A DNA stretch of 9,939 nucleotides from Bacillota bacterium. Its GTDB lineage: Bacteria > Bacillota > Bacilli > Bacillales_B > DSM-18226. Of the stretch, positions 1 to 7,804 are shown one piece after another. The notes under the pieces were generated by a model that was not told the DNA's origin, ran no database searches, and saw only the letters and a list, made by a program, of their open reading frames with translations. Positions within the stretch are counted from its first letter, which is position 1; every line of letters begins with the position of its first letter. Location: positions 1 to 9,939 of the forward strand of contig JAUZQA010000103.1 in assembly GCA_030705665.1 (NCBI GenBank), given 5' to 3'. A program made the position numbers and the translations under genes.

Positions 1-1094
1 GAAAAGTCATTATTAATAGCTTTACGCATAACGTCTTTTTTCACTGTCATGGTTTCAATCATTGGAGCCAGCAATTTAAGGGCCCCTTCCAATGTTTCAA
101 CAGTATCAAACATTCCCTCTTTATCTTCCTGTAAATCTTTATTGTAGGCAAGCGGCAGACCTTTAAGAACAGTAAGCAATCCAATTAAATTGCCATATGT
201 ACGGCCTGTTTTTCCCCTTAATAGCTCTGGAACATCTGGATTTTTCTTTTGCGGCATGATACTGGAGCCTGTACAAAATGAATCGTCTAATTCAACAAAC
301 TGAAATTCTTGAGAGGACCAGATTACAAGTTCCTCAGATATCCTTGAGATATGCGTCATAATAATAGATCCAATTGATAGAAATTCAAGAATAAAATCAC
401 GGTCACTAACAGCGTCCATGCTGTTTGGATAAATGGTATCAAAGCCTAAAATTTCGGCAACGCGTTCGCGGTTAATTGGGAAAGTTGTCCCTGCCAAAGC
501 ACCGGAACCAAGCGGCATCCAGTTGATTCGTTTTAAACTATCCACTAATCTTTCTTTATCACGTTCAAACATCCAAAAATAGGCCATTAAATGGTGGGCA
601 AAAGAGACCGGCTGTGCTCGCTGCAAATGTGTGTATCCAGGGATTAAAGTTTCAATATTGGCTTTTGCCTGTTCAATAAGCGACGATTGAACATCCTCAA
701 CCAATTTAATTATTTCGGTTGTTTTTGTTCTTAAGTAAAGGTGCATATCAACAGCCACTTGGTCGTTTCGGCTGCGTCCTGTGTGTAATTTGCCCCCTAC
801 TTGGCCAATTTTTTCCGTTAATAATCTTTCAATGTTCATATGAATGTCTTCATCTTCAACCAAAAACTCTACTTCATTGTTATCAAGCATTTTTTTGATT
901 GACAAGAGGCCATTTTTAATTGTTTCCGCATCCTCCTGCGGAATTATGCCACATTCACCCAGCATTTGAACATGTGCCATACTTCCGGCAATATCTTCTT
1001 TAGCCAGTTTTTGGTCGAATGGTATCGAAGCAGTAAATTCCTCGACAAGCTTATTTGTTTCTTTAGTGAAACGGCCACCCCATAACTTTGCCAC
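1..1094 (-). CDS. argH: Argininosuccinate lyase, N-terminal 364 residues (gene runs off the left edge)
   Basis: Cleaves argininosuccinate to arginine and fumarate, the last step of arginine synthesis, in the cytoplasm; the family works as a homotetramer. The reading frame is open from a GTG at 1094-1092 to the left edge, with about 100 C-terminal residues missing relative to the usual length of about 460. The N-terminus reads [15 protein letters not shown], typical of ArgH. Visible signatures are TGRSRNDQ near residue 110, the THLQRAQP segment with His156 as the likely catalytic base, and the fumarase/lyase superfamily loop [10 protein letters not shown] starting at Gly276 with the catalytic serine. 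The GTG start is chosen because GGAGG lies 8 bases upstream (1103-1107) and the family motif LWGGRF follows at once. It lies 77 bases after argG and is probably cotranscribed with it. Confidence 0.97.
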   Translation of the reverse strand, partial: MAKLWGGRFTKETNKLVEEFTASIPFDQKLAKEDIAGSMAHVQMLGECGIIPQEDAETIKNGLLSIKKMLDNNEVEFLVEDEDIHMNIERLLTEKIGQVGGKLHTGRSRNDQVAVDMHLYLRTKTTEIIKLVEDVQSSLIEQAKANIETLIPGYTHLQRAQPVSFAHHLMAYFWMFERDKERLVDSLKRINWMPLGSGALAGTTFPINRERVAEILGFDTIYPNSMDAVSDRDFILEFLSIGSIIMTHISRISEELVIWSSQEFQFVELDDSFCTGSSIMPQKKNPDVPELLRGKTGRTYGNLIGLLTVLKGLPLAYNKDLQEDKEGMFDTVETLEGALKLLAPMIETMTVKKDVMRKAINNDF

Positions 1095-1102
1095 GCCGAT
1101 TT

Positions 1103-1107
1103 CCTCC
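1103..1107 (-). promoter_or_regulatory. Ribosome binding site of argH
   Basis: GGAGG sits 8 bases before the GTG at 1094. It fixes the non-ATG start of argH and rules out the overlapping GTG at 1153, which is in another frame and has no comparable site. Confidence 0.85.
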
Positions 1108-1125
1108 TTTTCAAATCAAGCAGAT

Positions 1126-1152
1126 TGCCCTCGAAAATGAATTTCGAGGGCA
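1126..1152 (-). repeat. Perfect 11-bp inverted repeat (hairpin) between argG and argH
   Basis: The arms 1126-1136 and 1142-1152 are perfectly complementary (TGCCCTCGAAA on the coding strand), with a 5-base loop at 1137-1141. Six of the first seven base pairs from the base are G-C or C-G, so the RNA hairpin should be stable. No run of T follows on either strand, so this does not look like a standard intrinsic terminator. It lies 19 bases after the argG stop and leaves the argH ribosome binding site free. A role in mRNA processing, 3'-end protection or partial attenuation between argG and argH is inference. Confidence 0.75.
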
Positions 1153-1171
1153 CCTCTTAAGTAATAGTATA

Positions 1172-2392
1172 CTATTTTGATTCAACCATTATTTCTTTTT
1201 TTTTGTTAACTTCTGCATAAACCTTTGTTGGTAATCCAAAAATCTTAATGAATCCCTCTGCAGCTTGATGATCAAACGCATCACCTTTAGAGTAAGTAGC
1301 CAATTCTTCATTGTAGAGGCTGTTATCTGATTTACGGGCAACAACTGTATGGCTGCCTTTGAAAAGTTTAATGCGGATTGTTCCAGAAACAGTCTTTTGT
1401 GTTTCTTCAACAAATGCATCAAGTGCAGCTCTTAATGGTGAATACCATAAACCTTCATAAATCAGTTTTGTCATTTGCTGCTCAACTTGTGTTTTAAATT
1501 GAGTAATCTCACGAGGAAGTGTTAAAAATTCTAATTCCTTATGCGCATTAATTAATATTAATGCAGCTGGATTTTCATACACTTCACGAGATTTAATCCC
1601 TACTAATCTATTTTCTATATGGTCAATACGTCCGATTCCATGTTTGCCGCCCAGCAGGTTTAAAGTTTCGATTAATTGAACCAATGGCAGTTTTTCTCCG
1701 TTAAGAGCAACTGGAACACCTTGTTCAAATTCAATTTCGATATACTCAGGAGCATCTGGTGTCAACTCAACTGGAGTGGTCCACGCAAAAGCACCTTCAG
1801 GAGCTTCGTTCCAAGGATTTTCAAGAACACCAGCTTCGCAGGCACGGCCCCAAATGTTAGCATCAATAGAATAAGGATTTTCTAAATTAGCTGGCACCGG
1901 TATCCCATGTTTATCTGCATATTCAATTTCTTCATCGCGGTTCATGCCCCATTCACGAACAGGTGCAACCACCTTTAAGCTTGGGTTTAATGCTTGAATC
2001 GAAACTTCAAAACGAACTTGGTCATTACCCTTACCTGTACAGCCATGCGCTACAGCTGTTGCACCTTCTTTTTCCGCAACTTCGACTAATAGTTTCGAAA
2101 TTAACGGACGAGAAAGTGCCGATGATAATGGATATTTACCTTCATACAAGCAATTTGCTTTCAACGCCGGTAAAATATACTCTTTAGCTAGCAATTCCTT
2201 TGCATCTATCATATAGGCTTTAATCGCACCAACATTTAAAGCTTTATTTTTGATCGCTTCAAGATCTTTTCCTTCTCCAACATCCAACCCTAAAGCAATG
2301 ACATCATAACCATATTTTTCTTGAATCCATTTAACCGAAACGGATGTATCTAAACCACCTGAATATGCTAAGACAATTTTTTCTTTCGCCAC
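1172..2392 (-). CDS. argG: Argininosuccinate synthase
   Basis: Joins citrulline and aspartate to argininosuccinate, using ATP and releasing AMP and pyrophosphate. The 406-residue product matches the usual length of about 400. The ATP-binding PP-loop AYSGGLDTS lies at residues 9-17, the conserved [14 protein letters not shown] segment at 116-129, and [13 protein letters not shown] at about 174-185; the remainder is the synthase and multimerisation domain. Translation starts at a GTG (2392-2390) with GAGGAG 8 bases upstream. The gene is the first of a probable argG-argH unit and has its own candidate promoter and operator in the gap before it. A run of nine A on the coding strand (1196-1204) encodes Lys397-399 near the C-terminus, whose lysine-rich tail ends at TAG. 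Confidence 0.98.
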   Translation of the reverse strand: MAKEKIVLAYSGGLDTSVSVKWIQEKYGYDVIALGLDVGEGKDLEAIKNKALNVGAIKAYMIDAKELLAKEYILPALKANCLYEGKYPLSSALSRPLISKLLVEVAEKEGATAVAHGCTGKGNDQVRFEVSIQALNPSLKVVAPVREWGMNRDEEIEYADKHGIPVPANLENPYSIDANIWGRACEAGVLENPWNEAPEGAFAWTTPVELTPDAPEYIEIEFEQGVPVALNGEKLPLVQLIETLNLLGGKHGIGRIDHIENRLVGIKSREVYENPAALILINAHKELEFLTLPREITQFKTQVEQQMTKLIYEGLWYSPLRAALDAFVEETQKTVSGTIRIKLFKGSHTVVARKSDNSLYNEELATYSKGDAFDHQAAEGFIKIFGLPTKVYAEVNKKKEIMVESK

Positions 2393-2400
2393 TTTATATT

Positions 2401-2406
2401 CTCCTC
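2401..2406 (-). promoter_or_regulatory. Ribosome binding site of argG
   Basis: GAGGAG, 8 bases before the GTG at 2392, supports this non-ATG start. Confidence 0.85.
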
Positions 2407-2415
2407 ACATTCCAT

Positions 2416-2429
2416 TGCATTAAAATTCA
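2416..2429 (-). promoter_or_regulatory. ARG box 2 (ArgR/AhrC operator half of a tandem pair)
   Basis: The coding strand reads TGAATTTTAATGCA. The known ARG box core is TGAAT-WWWW-ATTCA, so this site differs at one of ten fixed positions (ATGCA for ATTCA) and has an all-A/T centre. It falls just downstream of the predicted transcription start of argG, a position where a bound repressor would block initiation or early elongation. It is 20 bases centre to centre from the second site. Binding by ArgR/AhrC is inferred from the match and the context. Confidence 0.75.
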
Positions 2430-2435
2430 ATCGAT

Positions 2436-2449
2436 AGAATTATTATACA
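2436..2449 (-). promoter_or_regulatory. ARG box 1 (weaker site overlapping the argG -10)
   Basis: The coding strand reads TGTATAATAATTCT, matching the TGAAT-WWWW-ATTCA core at eight of ten fixed positions with an A/T centre. It contains the -10 hexamer at 2442-2447. Its centre is 20 bases from that of the stronger site, so the two 18-bp extended boxes are separated by 2 bases. That is the spacing type of tandem ARG boxes bound by an ArgR hexamer. Confidence 0.6.
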
Positions 2450-2471
2450 ATAAACAACGAAAAAATTGCCA
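2442..2471 (-). promoter_or_regulatory. Candidate sigma-A promoter for argGH
   Basis: A perfect -10 TATAAT lies at 2447-2442. The best -35 candidate is TGGCAA at 2471-2466, with an 18-base spacer and only three of six matches to TTGACA, so the promoter would lean on other elements. The predicted start near 2435 gives a leader of about 43 bases ahead of the argG GTG. The coincidence with ARG boxes and with the start of argG supports it. Confidence 0.65.
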
Positions 2472-2474
2472 CTG

Positions 2475-2488
2475 TTTTTTTAAAAAAA
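2475..2488 (-). promoter_or_regulatory. T7A7 tract upstream of the argG promoter (possible UP element)
   Basis: Seven T followed by seven A lie about 40 to 53 bases before the predicted argG start. That is where UP elements contact the RNA polymerase alpha subunit, and where A-tracts bend DNA. The function is inferred from position and composition only. In an AT-rich gap such a tract could also be chance. Confidence 0.35.
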
Positions 2489-2507
2489 TATACAATTTAT
2501 TGGTTTT

Positions 2508-3485
2508 TTATGAGAGCGCTGCTTTTAAAATGGCTTTTTGTGCATGCAAACGGTTCTCTGCTTCATCAAAAACGACTGAATGTGGACCATCAATAATGTC
2601 TGCTGTCACTTCTTCACCGCGATGTGCTGGTAAACAATGCATAAAAATGTAATCACTTTTTGCATGACTGCAAAGTTCCTCATTTACTTGGTAGGCTTGA
2701 AATGCCTGAATCCTCTCTTGTGCCTCTGCTTCCATACCCATGCTGGTCCAGACATCTGTTACAACAACATCAGCATCTTTCATTGCTTCAATCGGATCCG
2801 TTATAATCGAAATCGTACTTCCCGTTAATTTCGCGTCTTCCAAAGCCTTTACAACGATTTCCTGATTTGGTCTGTATTTTTCAGGACTGGCAACACTAAT
2901 ATGCATGCCAACCTTCGCAGCCGCTTCAATTAAAGAATGCGTTACGTTATTATTTCCATCGCCAACATAGCACAGTTTTAGTCCGTCTAATTTTCCTTTA
3001 TACTCGATAATTGTTTGCAAATCAGCCATTACCTGTACAGGGTGGTGCGGGTCCGTTAATCCATTGATAATTGGCACATCAGCGTAGTGAGCAAATTCCT
3101 GGATAGACTCATGTGAAAAAGTACGGATCATTAGCGCATCAAGATATCTTGATAAAGCCTTTGCGGTATCATGAATGCTTTCGCCTCTTCCTAATTGAAT
3201 ATCCCTAGGGCTTAGGAAAATAGCATGCCCGCCAAGCTGTAGCATTCCAACTTCAAAAGAAACGCGGGTACGGGTAGATGATTTTTCAAAAAGCATCCCT
3301 AATACTTTCCCGGCAAGATATGGATGTGGTGTCCCTGACTTTTGCAGTTTTTTTAGTTCTTTTGCTTCTTCGAGTAAATATAAGATCTCAGCAGTTGAAA
3401 AATCACCGATACTTAAGAAATCTTTTCCCTTTAATTTCTCCTGCATGACATCACTGCTTTCGGTTGTTTTTATTGCCTGAACCAT
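2508..3485 (-). CDS. argF: Ornithine carbamoyltransferase
   Basis: Transfers the carbamoyl group from carbamoyl phosphate to ornithine, giving citrulline; the family acts as a trimer in the cytoplasm. The 325-residue product has the carbamoyl phosphate site SSTRTR (69-74), HPVQ at 148-151, the ornithine-side DVWTSMG (244-250) and the HCLPAHRGEE loop (283-292) with catalytic Cys284. The order and spacing are those of biosynthetic OTCase rather than aspartate carbamoyltransferase. The ATG at 3485-3483 overlaps the carB stop by one base (TAATG) and has AGGAGGGG shortly upstream. A later Met14 lacks a good ribosome binding site. Its neighbours carA and carB make its substrate, and the one-base overlap implies translational coupling. 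A catabolic OTCase (arcB) would sit with arc genes, which are absent here. Confidence 0.97.
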   Translation of the reverse strand: MVQAIKTTESSDVMQEKLKGKDFLSIGDFSTAEILYLLEEAKELKKLQKSGTPHPYLAGKVLGMLFEKSSTRTRVSFEVGMLQLGGHAIFLSPRDIQLGRGESIHDTAKALSRYLDALMIRTFSHESIQEFAHYADVPIINGLTDPHHPVQVMADLQTIIEYKGKLDGLKLCYVGDGNNNVTHSLIEAAAKVGMHISVASPEKYRPNQEIVVKALEDAKLTGSTISIITDPIEAMKDADVVVTDVWTSMGMEAEAQERIQAFQAYQVNEELCSHAKSDYIFMHCLPAHRGEEVTADIIDGPHSVVFDEAENRLHAQKAILKAALS

Positions 3486-6400
3486 TATTTCGCCCCTCCT
3501 ATTGTGCTTTCTTCAATTTTAAAATATTCGCCCACCGTATAGACATTCGTTTCTACAGGCTTATTTTTTCTCAATTCAATTATAGCTTTAACCGTATCAA
3601 AATGGGTATAACACGGTACATTGTATTTTACAGATTGTTCTCGCAGATAAAAACCAAATTTGCTATCGTTTCGGCCTTCATTCGGAATGTTAATAACCGC
3701 TCTGATTTTTTGATTTCGATAAAGTTGATTTAATTGATCCGAATTCTTAATAATCTCTTCAACAATTATACCATTTTTTTGAAGAAACTCTGCCGTTCCT
3801 TCTGTTGCTGCAAACTTAAATTGATTATTCGCTAATTCTTTGACCGTTGGCAAGCTTTCTTCTTTTGCACGATCGGAAATGGAGCATAAGACATATTCTT
3901 CATCATTTGTTTGCTCTTGCATTAATGGAAGGGCCTTTCTTAATGCTTCATCTAGTGTAATGCCTAACCCAAGAATCTCCCCTGTTGACTTCATTTCAGG
4001 TCCAAGTACAGGATCGACTCCTTTTAATTTGCCTGAAGAAAATACAGGTGATTTTACAGCGTAATAATGCGGTTCAGGAAGTAATCCAATCTTTGAACTT
4101 AAATCTTTTAATGACTCGCCAAGTTGAACACGTATGGCCCATTCAATCATTGGGGCTCCTGTCACTTTACTGATAATCGGAACCGTTCGTGAGGAACGAG
4201 GGTTTACTTCTAATACATACACGACATTTTCATAGATAACGAATTGGATATTCATAATGCCGACAATCGGCATTGATTTAGCAATTCTATCGGCATATTC
4301 AATTAATATTTCTTTCATCTCAGTGGATAAAGATACAGGTGGAAACACAGAAATACTATCCCCAGAGTGAACGCCTGCTCTTTCAATATGCTCAAATATC
4401 CCTGGTACGACAATATCCTGACCATCACTTATTACATCTATTTCACACTCAAGTCCAGGCATATAGCGATCAACAAGCAAAGGCCACATTTGATCCTGTG
4501 AAGTTTCCGCTAATTGATGGATATAGCGATTTAATTCATCCTCATTATAAATCGTAAACATCGATTGACCGCCGATTACATATGATGGACGAACTAAAAC
4601 CGGATAACCCAGTTTTGCTGCTGCGGCCAGCAGTTCTTCTGCATGGTATGCTATTTCACCATTTATATGTGGTATTTTTAATTCTTCCAGCAGCTGATAA
4701 AACTCTTTGCGATCTTCGAGTTTATCCACATCTGAAACGGTAGTCCCTAAAATCTTGACGCCTTCTTCTTCTAAGGCATGTGCAATATTGATGGCAGTCT
4801 GGCCGCCAAATTGAATAAGGACTCCTTCTACCTTTTCTTTTTCAATGACACTCAAGACATCTTCTACAGCTAACGGTTCAAAATAAAGTCGGTCTGCAAC
4901 AGAGTAGTCTGTGCTGACTGTCTCAGGATTATTGTTAATAACAACTGCTTCATATCCTTTTTTCTTAAGGGCCTTGGCTGCATGAACAGAACAATAATCA
5001 AACTCAATTCCCTGGCCAATACGAATAGGGCCGGAACCAATAACTAAAATTTTTCTTCCAGCTGTTTCTTCAACTTCATCAAAACCTTGCCAAGTAGAAT
5101 AGTAGTACGGGGTGACAGCATCAAATTCAGCTGAACATGTATCAACCATTTTATAGCCTGGCTTCCAATTTAATGCCTTCCACTTATCCCTGATTTCTTT
5201 TTCAGGTAATGAATAGGTTTTTGCTAAATGTTTATCAGAGATATTGTTCCGTTTAGCTGTTTTAAGCAGCGTTGTCGGAACGTTTTTCCACGTAAAAGCT
5301 GCTAATTCTTTTTCCAACTCGACGATTGCACTAATTTTGTGTAAAAACCACGGATCAATCTGGGTAAGCTGCTGGATTTTTTCAAATGGCATATTTCGTC
5401 TCATTGCTTCTGCGATCACGAATAAACGTTGATCATTTGCCTTTTCCAGCATTCTAACCAAGGAATCCGTATCCCATGAATGGTAAGCAGCATTTGTTAA
5501 GCTGTAAACATTCAATTCGAGAGAACGTATGGCTTTGTTTAACGCGCCTTCAAATGTACGGTCAATCGCCATTACTTCCCCTGTAGCCTTCATTTGTGTT
5601 CCAAGTGAACGATCTGCCTCAGGGAACTTATCAAATGGAAAACGCGGCAGTTTTACCACAATATAATCAATCGCTGGTTCAAACGATGCAAATGTATTGC
5701 CGGTAATTGGATTTAATATTTCATCCAAATGGTAGCCAACAGAACATTTTGCAGCCATACGAGCAATTGGATAGCCCGTTGCCTTTGAAGCTAATGCAGA
5801 TGAACGACTTACCCTTGGATTCACTTCAATAATGCAATACTCATTTGAATAAGGATTAAGCGCAAACTGAATGTTACAGCCGCCGATAATCTTTAATTCT
5901 CTTATAACTTTTATTGATGCATCACGAAGCATTTGGTATTGAACATCTGTTAATGTTTGCGATGGAGCAACGACGATGGAATCTCCGGTATGAACACCTA
6001 CAGGATCCATATTCTCCATGTTACAAACAATAATGCACGTATCGTTTGCATCGCGCATGACTTCATACTCAATTTCCTTCCAGCCCTTGATGCTCCTCTC
6101 CACCAACACTTGATGAATGGGACTGGCTGTTAACCCTCTTTTGAGGATGGTTTCAAGATCTGTATCATTATAGGCAAATCCTCCGCCTTCTCCTCCAAGC
6201 GTATAGGCAGGGCGAATAATGACAGGATAGCCAATTTCTTTAACGAATTTTACTCCGTCTTCATAGGAGGTAATGATGCTTGATTCAGGAATTGGCTCGC
6301 CAATTTTTATCATCAGGTTTCTGAATCTTTCACGGTCCTCACCATTTTTAATGGATTCAACAGAGGTCCCTAGCAGCTCAACATTATACTTTTGCAGGAT

Positions 6401-6718
6401 TTTTTGTTCGTATAGTTCAACAGCTAAGTTTAACCCCGTTTGCCCGCCGAGCGTTCCGATAATTCCATCCGGTTTTTCTTTTTTAATAATTTTTTCAATT
6501 GTAGCTATATTTAGCGGCTCAATATATACTTTGTCTGCCACGGTCTCATCTGTCATAATCGTAGCCGGATTATTATTAATGAGAACAACCTCAATGCCCT
6601 CTTCCTTTATGGCAATGCAGGCCTGTGTTCCCGCATAGTCAAATTCGGCAGCCTGACCAATGACAATGGGACCTGACCCGATTACTAGCACTTTTTTCAA
6701 TTTTTTACGTAATGGCAT
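3485..6718 (-). CDS. carB: Carbamoyl-phosphate synthase large subunit (arginine-type)
   Basis: Uses two ATP, bicarbonate and ammonia channelled from CarA to make carbamoyl phosphate. At 1077 residues it is full length (family about 1030-1075). The two homologous halves are clear. The first has GSGPIVIGQAAEFDY at about 14-28 and the ATP-grasp loop at 173-180. The second has GSGPIRIGQGIEFDY at about 561-575 and RPSYVIGGQSM at 710-720. A C-terminal MGS-like allosteric domain covers about 940-1060. The glycine-rich loops read GGEGGG and GGQSM, where many homologues have GG[TS]GGG and GGRAM. The ATG at 6718 is chosen because MPLRKKLKKVLVIGSGP matches family N-termini and GGGAGAGA precedes it; a TTG at 6754 would add 12 residues without a ribosome binding site. 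It overlaps carA by 14 bases. Its place among arg genes suggests the arginine-dedicated enzyme, as opposed to PyrAB. Confidence 0.97.
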   Translation of the reverse strand: MPLRKKLKKVLVIGSGPIVIGQAAEFDYAGTQACIAIKEEGIEVVLINNNPATIMTDETVADKVYIEPLNIATIEKIIKKEKPDGIIGTLGGQTGLNLAVELYEQKILQKYNVELLGTSVESIKNGEDRERFRNLMIKIGEPIPESSIITSYEDGVKFVKEIGYPVIIRPAYTLGGEGGGFAYNDTDLETILKRGLTASPIHQVLVERSIKGWKEIEYEVMRDANDTCIIVCNMENMDPVGVHTGDSIVVAPSQTLTDVQYQMLRDASIKVIRELKIIGGCNIQFALNPYSNEYCIIEVNPRVSRSSALASKATGYPIARMAAKCSVGYHLDEILNPITGNTFASFEPAIDYIVVKLPRFPFDKFPEADRSLGTQMKATGEVMAIDRTFEGALNKAIRSLELNVYSLTNAAYHSWDTDSLVRMLEKANDQRLFVIAEAMRRNMPFEKIQQLTQIDPWFLHKISAIVELEKELAAFTWKNVPTTLLKTAKRNNISDKHLAKTYSLPEKEIRDKWKALNWKPGYKMVDTCSAEFDAVTPYYYSTWQGFDEVEETAGRKILVIGSGPIRIGQGIEFDYCSVHAAKALKKKGYEAVVINNNPETVSTDYSVADRLYFEPLAVEDVLSVIEKEKVEGVLIQFGGQTAINIAHALEEEGVKILGTTVSDVDKLEDRKEFYQLLEELKIPHINGEIAYHAEELLAAAAKLGYPVLVRPSYVIGGQSMFTIYNEDELNRYIHQLAETSQDQMWPLLVDRYMPGLECEIDVISDGQDIVVPGIFEHIERAGVHSGDSISVFPPVSLSTEMKEILIEYADRIAKSMPIVGIMNIQFVIYENVVYVLEVNPRSSRTVPIISKVTGAPMIEWAIRVQLGESLKDLSSKIGLLPEPHYYAVKSPVFSSGKLKGVDPVLGPEMKSTGEILGLGITLDEALRKALPLMQEQTNDEEYVLCSISDRAKEESLPTVKELANNQFKFAATEGTAEFLQKNGIIVEEIIKNSDQLNQLYRNQKIRAVINIPNEGRNDSKFGFYLREQSVKYNVPCYTHFDTVKAIIELRKNKPVETNVYTVGEYFKIEESTIGGAK

Positions 6719-7787
6719 ATCGTGTCTCTCCCATGGAAGTAATTTGGCTGACAAACTCTGTTAAGATATGGGCTGTATCGCTTGGACCCGGATGTGCCTC
6801 TGGATGAAATTGCACGGTTTGGATTGGATATTTAACGTGTTTTAACCCCTCGATGGAATGATCATTTACATTACGGTAGGTGATCTTAAATACGTTTGTA
6901 TCAATACTTTCATCGACGACAACATAGCCATGGTTCTGCGCAGTAATTTTTACTTTGCCGGTCATCAATTCCTTTACAGGATGATTACCGCCTCGATGTC
7001 CATAAGCTAATTTAGTTGTTCTCGCTCCATAGGCCAGGGCGATCAATTGATGTCCGAGGCAAATTCCCAAGGTTGGATAATGCTGCGTAATCTTTTTAAT
7101 TTCTGGAAACCATTGTTTCAGTTCCATTGGGTCGCTGGGTCCATTTGATAACAAGACTCCATCCGGAGCCAGAGCCTTCACTTTTTCAAATGGCGTATTA
7201 TATGGAACAACCGTAACGGAGCAATTCTCCGCTAAAAGGGCATTTAAAATCGACTTTTTATAACCAAAATCCATTAGGACAACGTGCGGGCCATTATTTT
7301 TAAATGAAGTAATCTTGTTCGTTGATACTTTGCTGACCCAAAAAGGGCTCTCTTCAAAAGAGTCAAAAGCAGTTTGCTCGATTGTTTCAGCGCTTATAAT
7401 CCCCTTCACTGTCCCTCTTGAGCGAATCGTTTTTACAAGCATTCTAGTATCTACTCCGGCAAGTCCTGTTACTCCAGCCTGAGTTAATTTTTCAGAAAAC
7501 TTTTGCATTGATTGATAATGGCTCGGGGTCTCACATAAATCCCCAATAATAACACCTGACAAAGCCGGATTAATGCTCTCATCATCCAATGAATTTACTC
7601 CATAATTCCCAATAATCGGATAACAAAAAGTAATAATTTGCCCTGCGTATGAAGGATCAGTAATTATTTCTTGGTAGCCGGTCATACTGGTATTAAAAAC
7701 AACTTCTCCGAAAGAATCCTTACTTGCACCAATTAGAACCCCTTCAAATATCTCTCCGGTTTCCAAAGTAAGATATCCTTGTTTCAC
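6705..7787 (-). CDS. carA: Carbamoyl-phosphate synthase small subunit, glutamine amidotransferase (arginine-type)
   Basis: Hydrolyses glutamine and passes ammonia to CarB. The 360 residues comprise the N-terminal small-subunit domain (about 1-150, with MTGYQEIITDPSY at 35-47) and a class I glutamine amidotransferase domain. The nucleophile is Cys243 in LGICLGHQ, and the triad is completed by His328 and Glu330 in QFHPEAHPGP. All catalytic residues are present. The start is a GTG at 7787 preceded only by a weak AAAGG 10 bases upstream; the sequence after it (KQGYLTLETGEIFEG) matches the family start. It begins 17 bases after argD and its last codons overlap carB, suggesting coupled synthesis of the two subunits. 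With arg genes on both sides, it is most likely the arginine-regulated copy; a pyrimidine copy (pyrAA) would be expected elsewhere. Confidence 0.97.
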   Translation of the reverse strand: MKQGYLTLETGEIFEGVLIGASKDSFGEVVFNTSMTGYQEIITDPSYAGQIITFCYPIIGNYGVNSLDDESINPALSGVIIGDLCETPSHYQSMQKFSEKLTQAGVTGLAGVDTRMLVKTIRSRGTVKGIISAETIEQTAFDSFEESPFWVSKVSTNKITSFKNNGPHVVLMDFGYKKSILNALLAENCSVTVVPYNTPFEKVKALAPDGVLLSNGPSDPMELKQWFPEIKKITQHYPTLGICLGHQLIALAYGARTTKLAYGHRGGNHPVKELMTGKVKITAQNHGYVVVDESIDTNVFKITYRNVNDHSIEGLKHVKYPIQTVQFHPEAHPGPSDTAHILTEFVSQITSMGETRYAIT

Positions 7788-7804
7788 AATTTCACTGCCT
7801 TTCT

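Noticed and set aside
944..1153. 69-codon minus-strand frame starting at a GTG inside the argG-argH gap
   Set aside because: It overlaps the start of argH in another frame, has no proper ribosome binding site, and its sequence is explained by the hairpin and the argH 5' end.
1163..1176. 14-bp perfect palindrome AATAGTATACTATT around the argG stop codon
   Set aside because: A 14-bp A/T-rich palindrome is expected about once by chance in 10 kb, and it has no loop for a hairpin.
1545..1564. Inverted repeat with 8-bp arms and a 4-base loop inside argG, also resembling an ARG box at 8 of 10 positions
   Set aside because: It is made of A/T-rich Ile, Leu and Asn codons in a well-conserved gene, far from any start. 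Chance is the simpler explanation.
2461..2507. Possible terminator after argF, with an AAATTG/CAATTT stem followed by T residues
   Set aside because: The stem is short, A/T-rich and has a large loop, so it is too weak to call. The same bases are better explained as promoter region.
2344..2652. 102-codon plus-strand open frame across the argF-argG gap
   Set aside because: It runs antisense to the ends of argF and argG and through the promoter region, with no recognisable protein features.
6273..6638. 121-codon plus-strand open frame opposite carB
   Set aside because: It is antisense to a conserved stretch of carB, has no recognisable protein features, and fits the shadow-frame pattern seen opposite the other genes.
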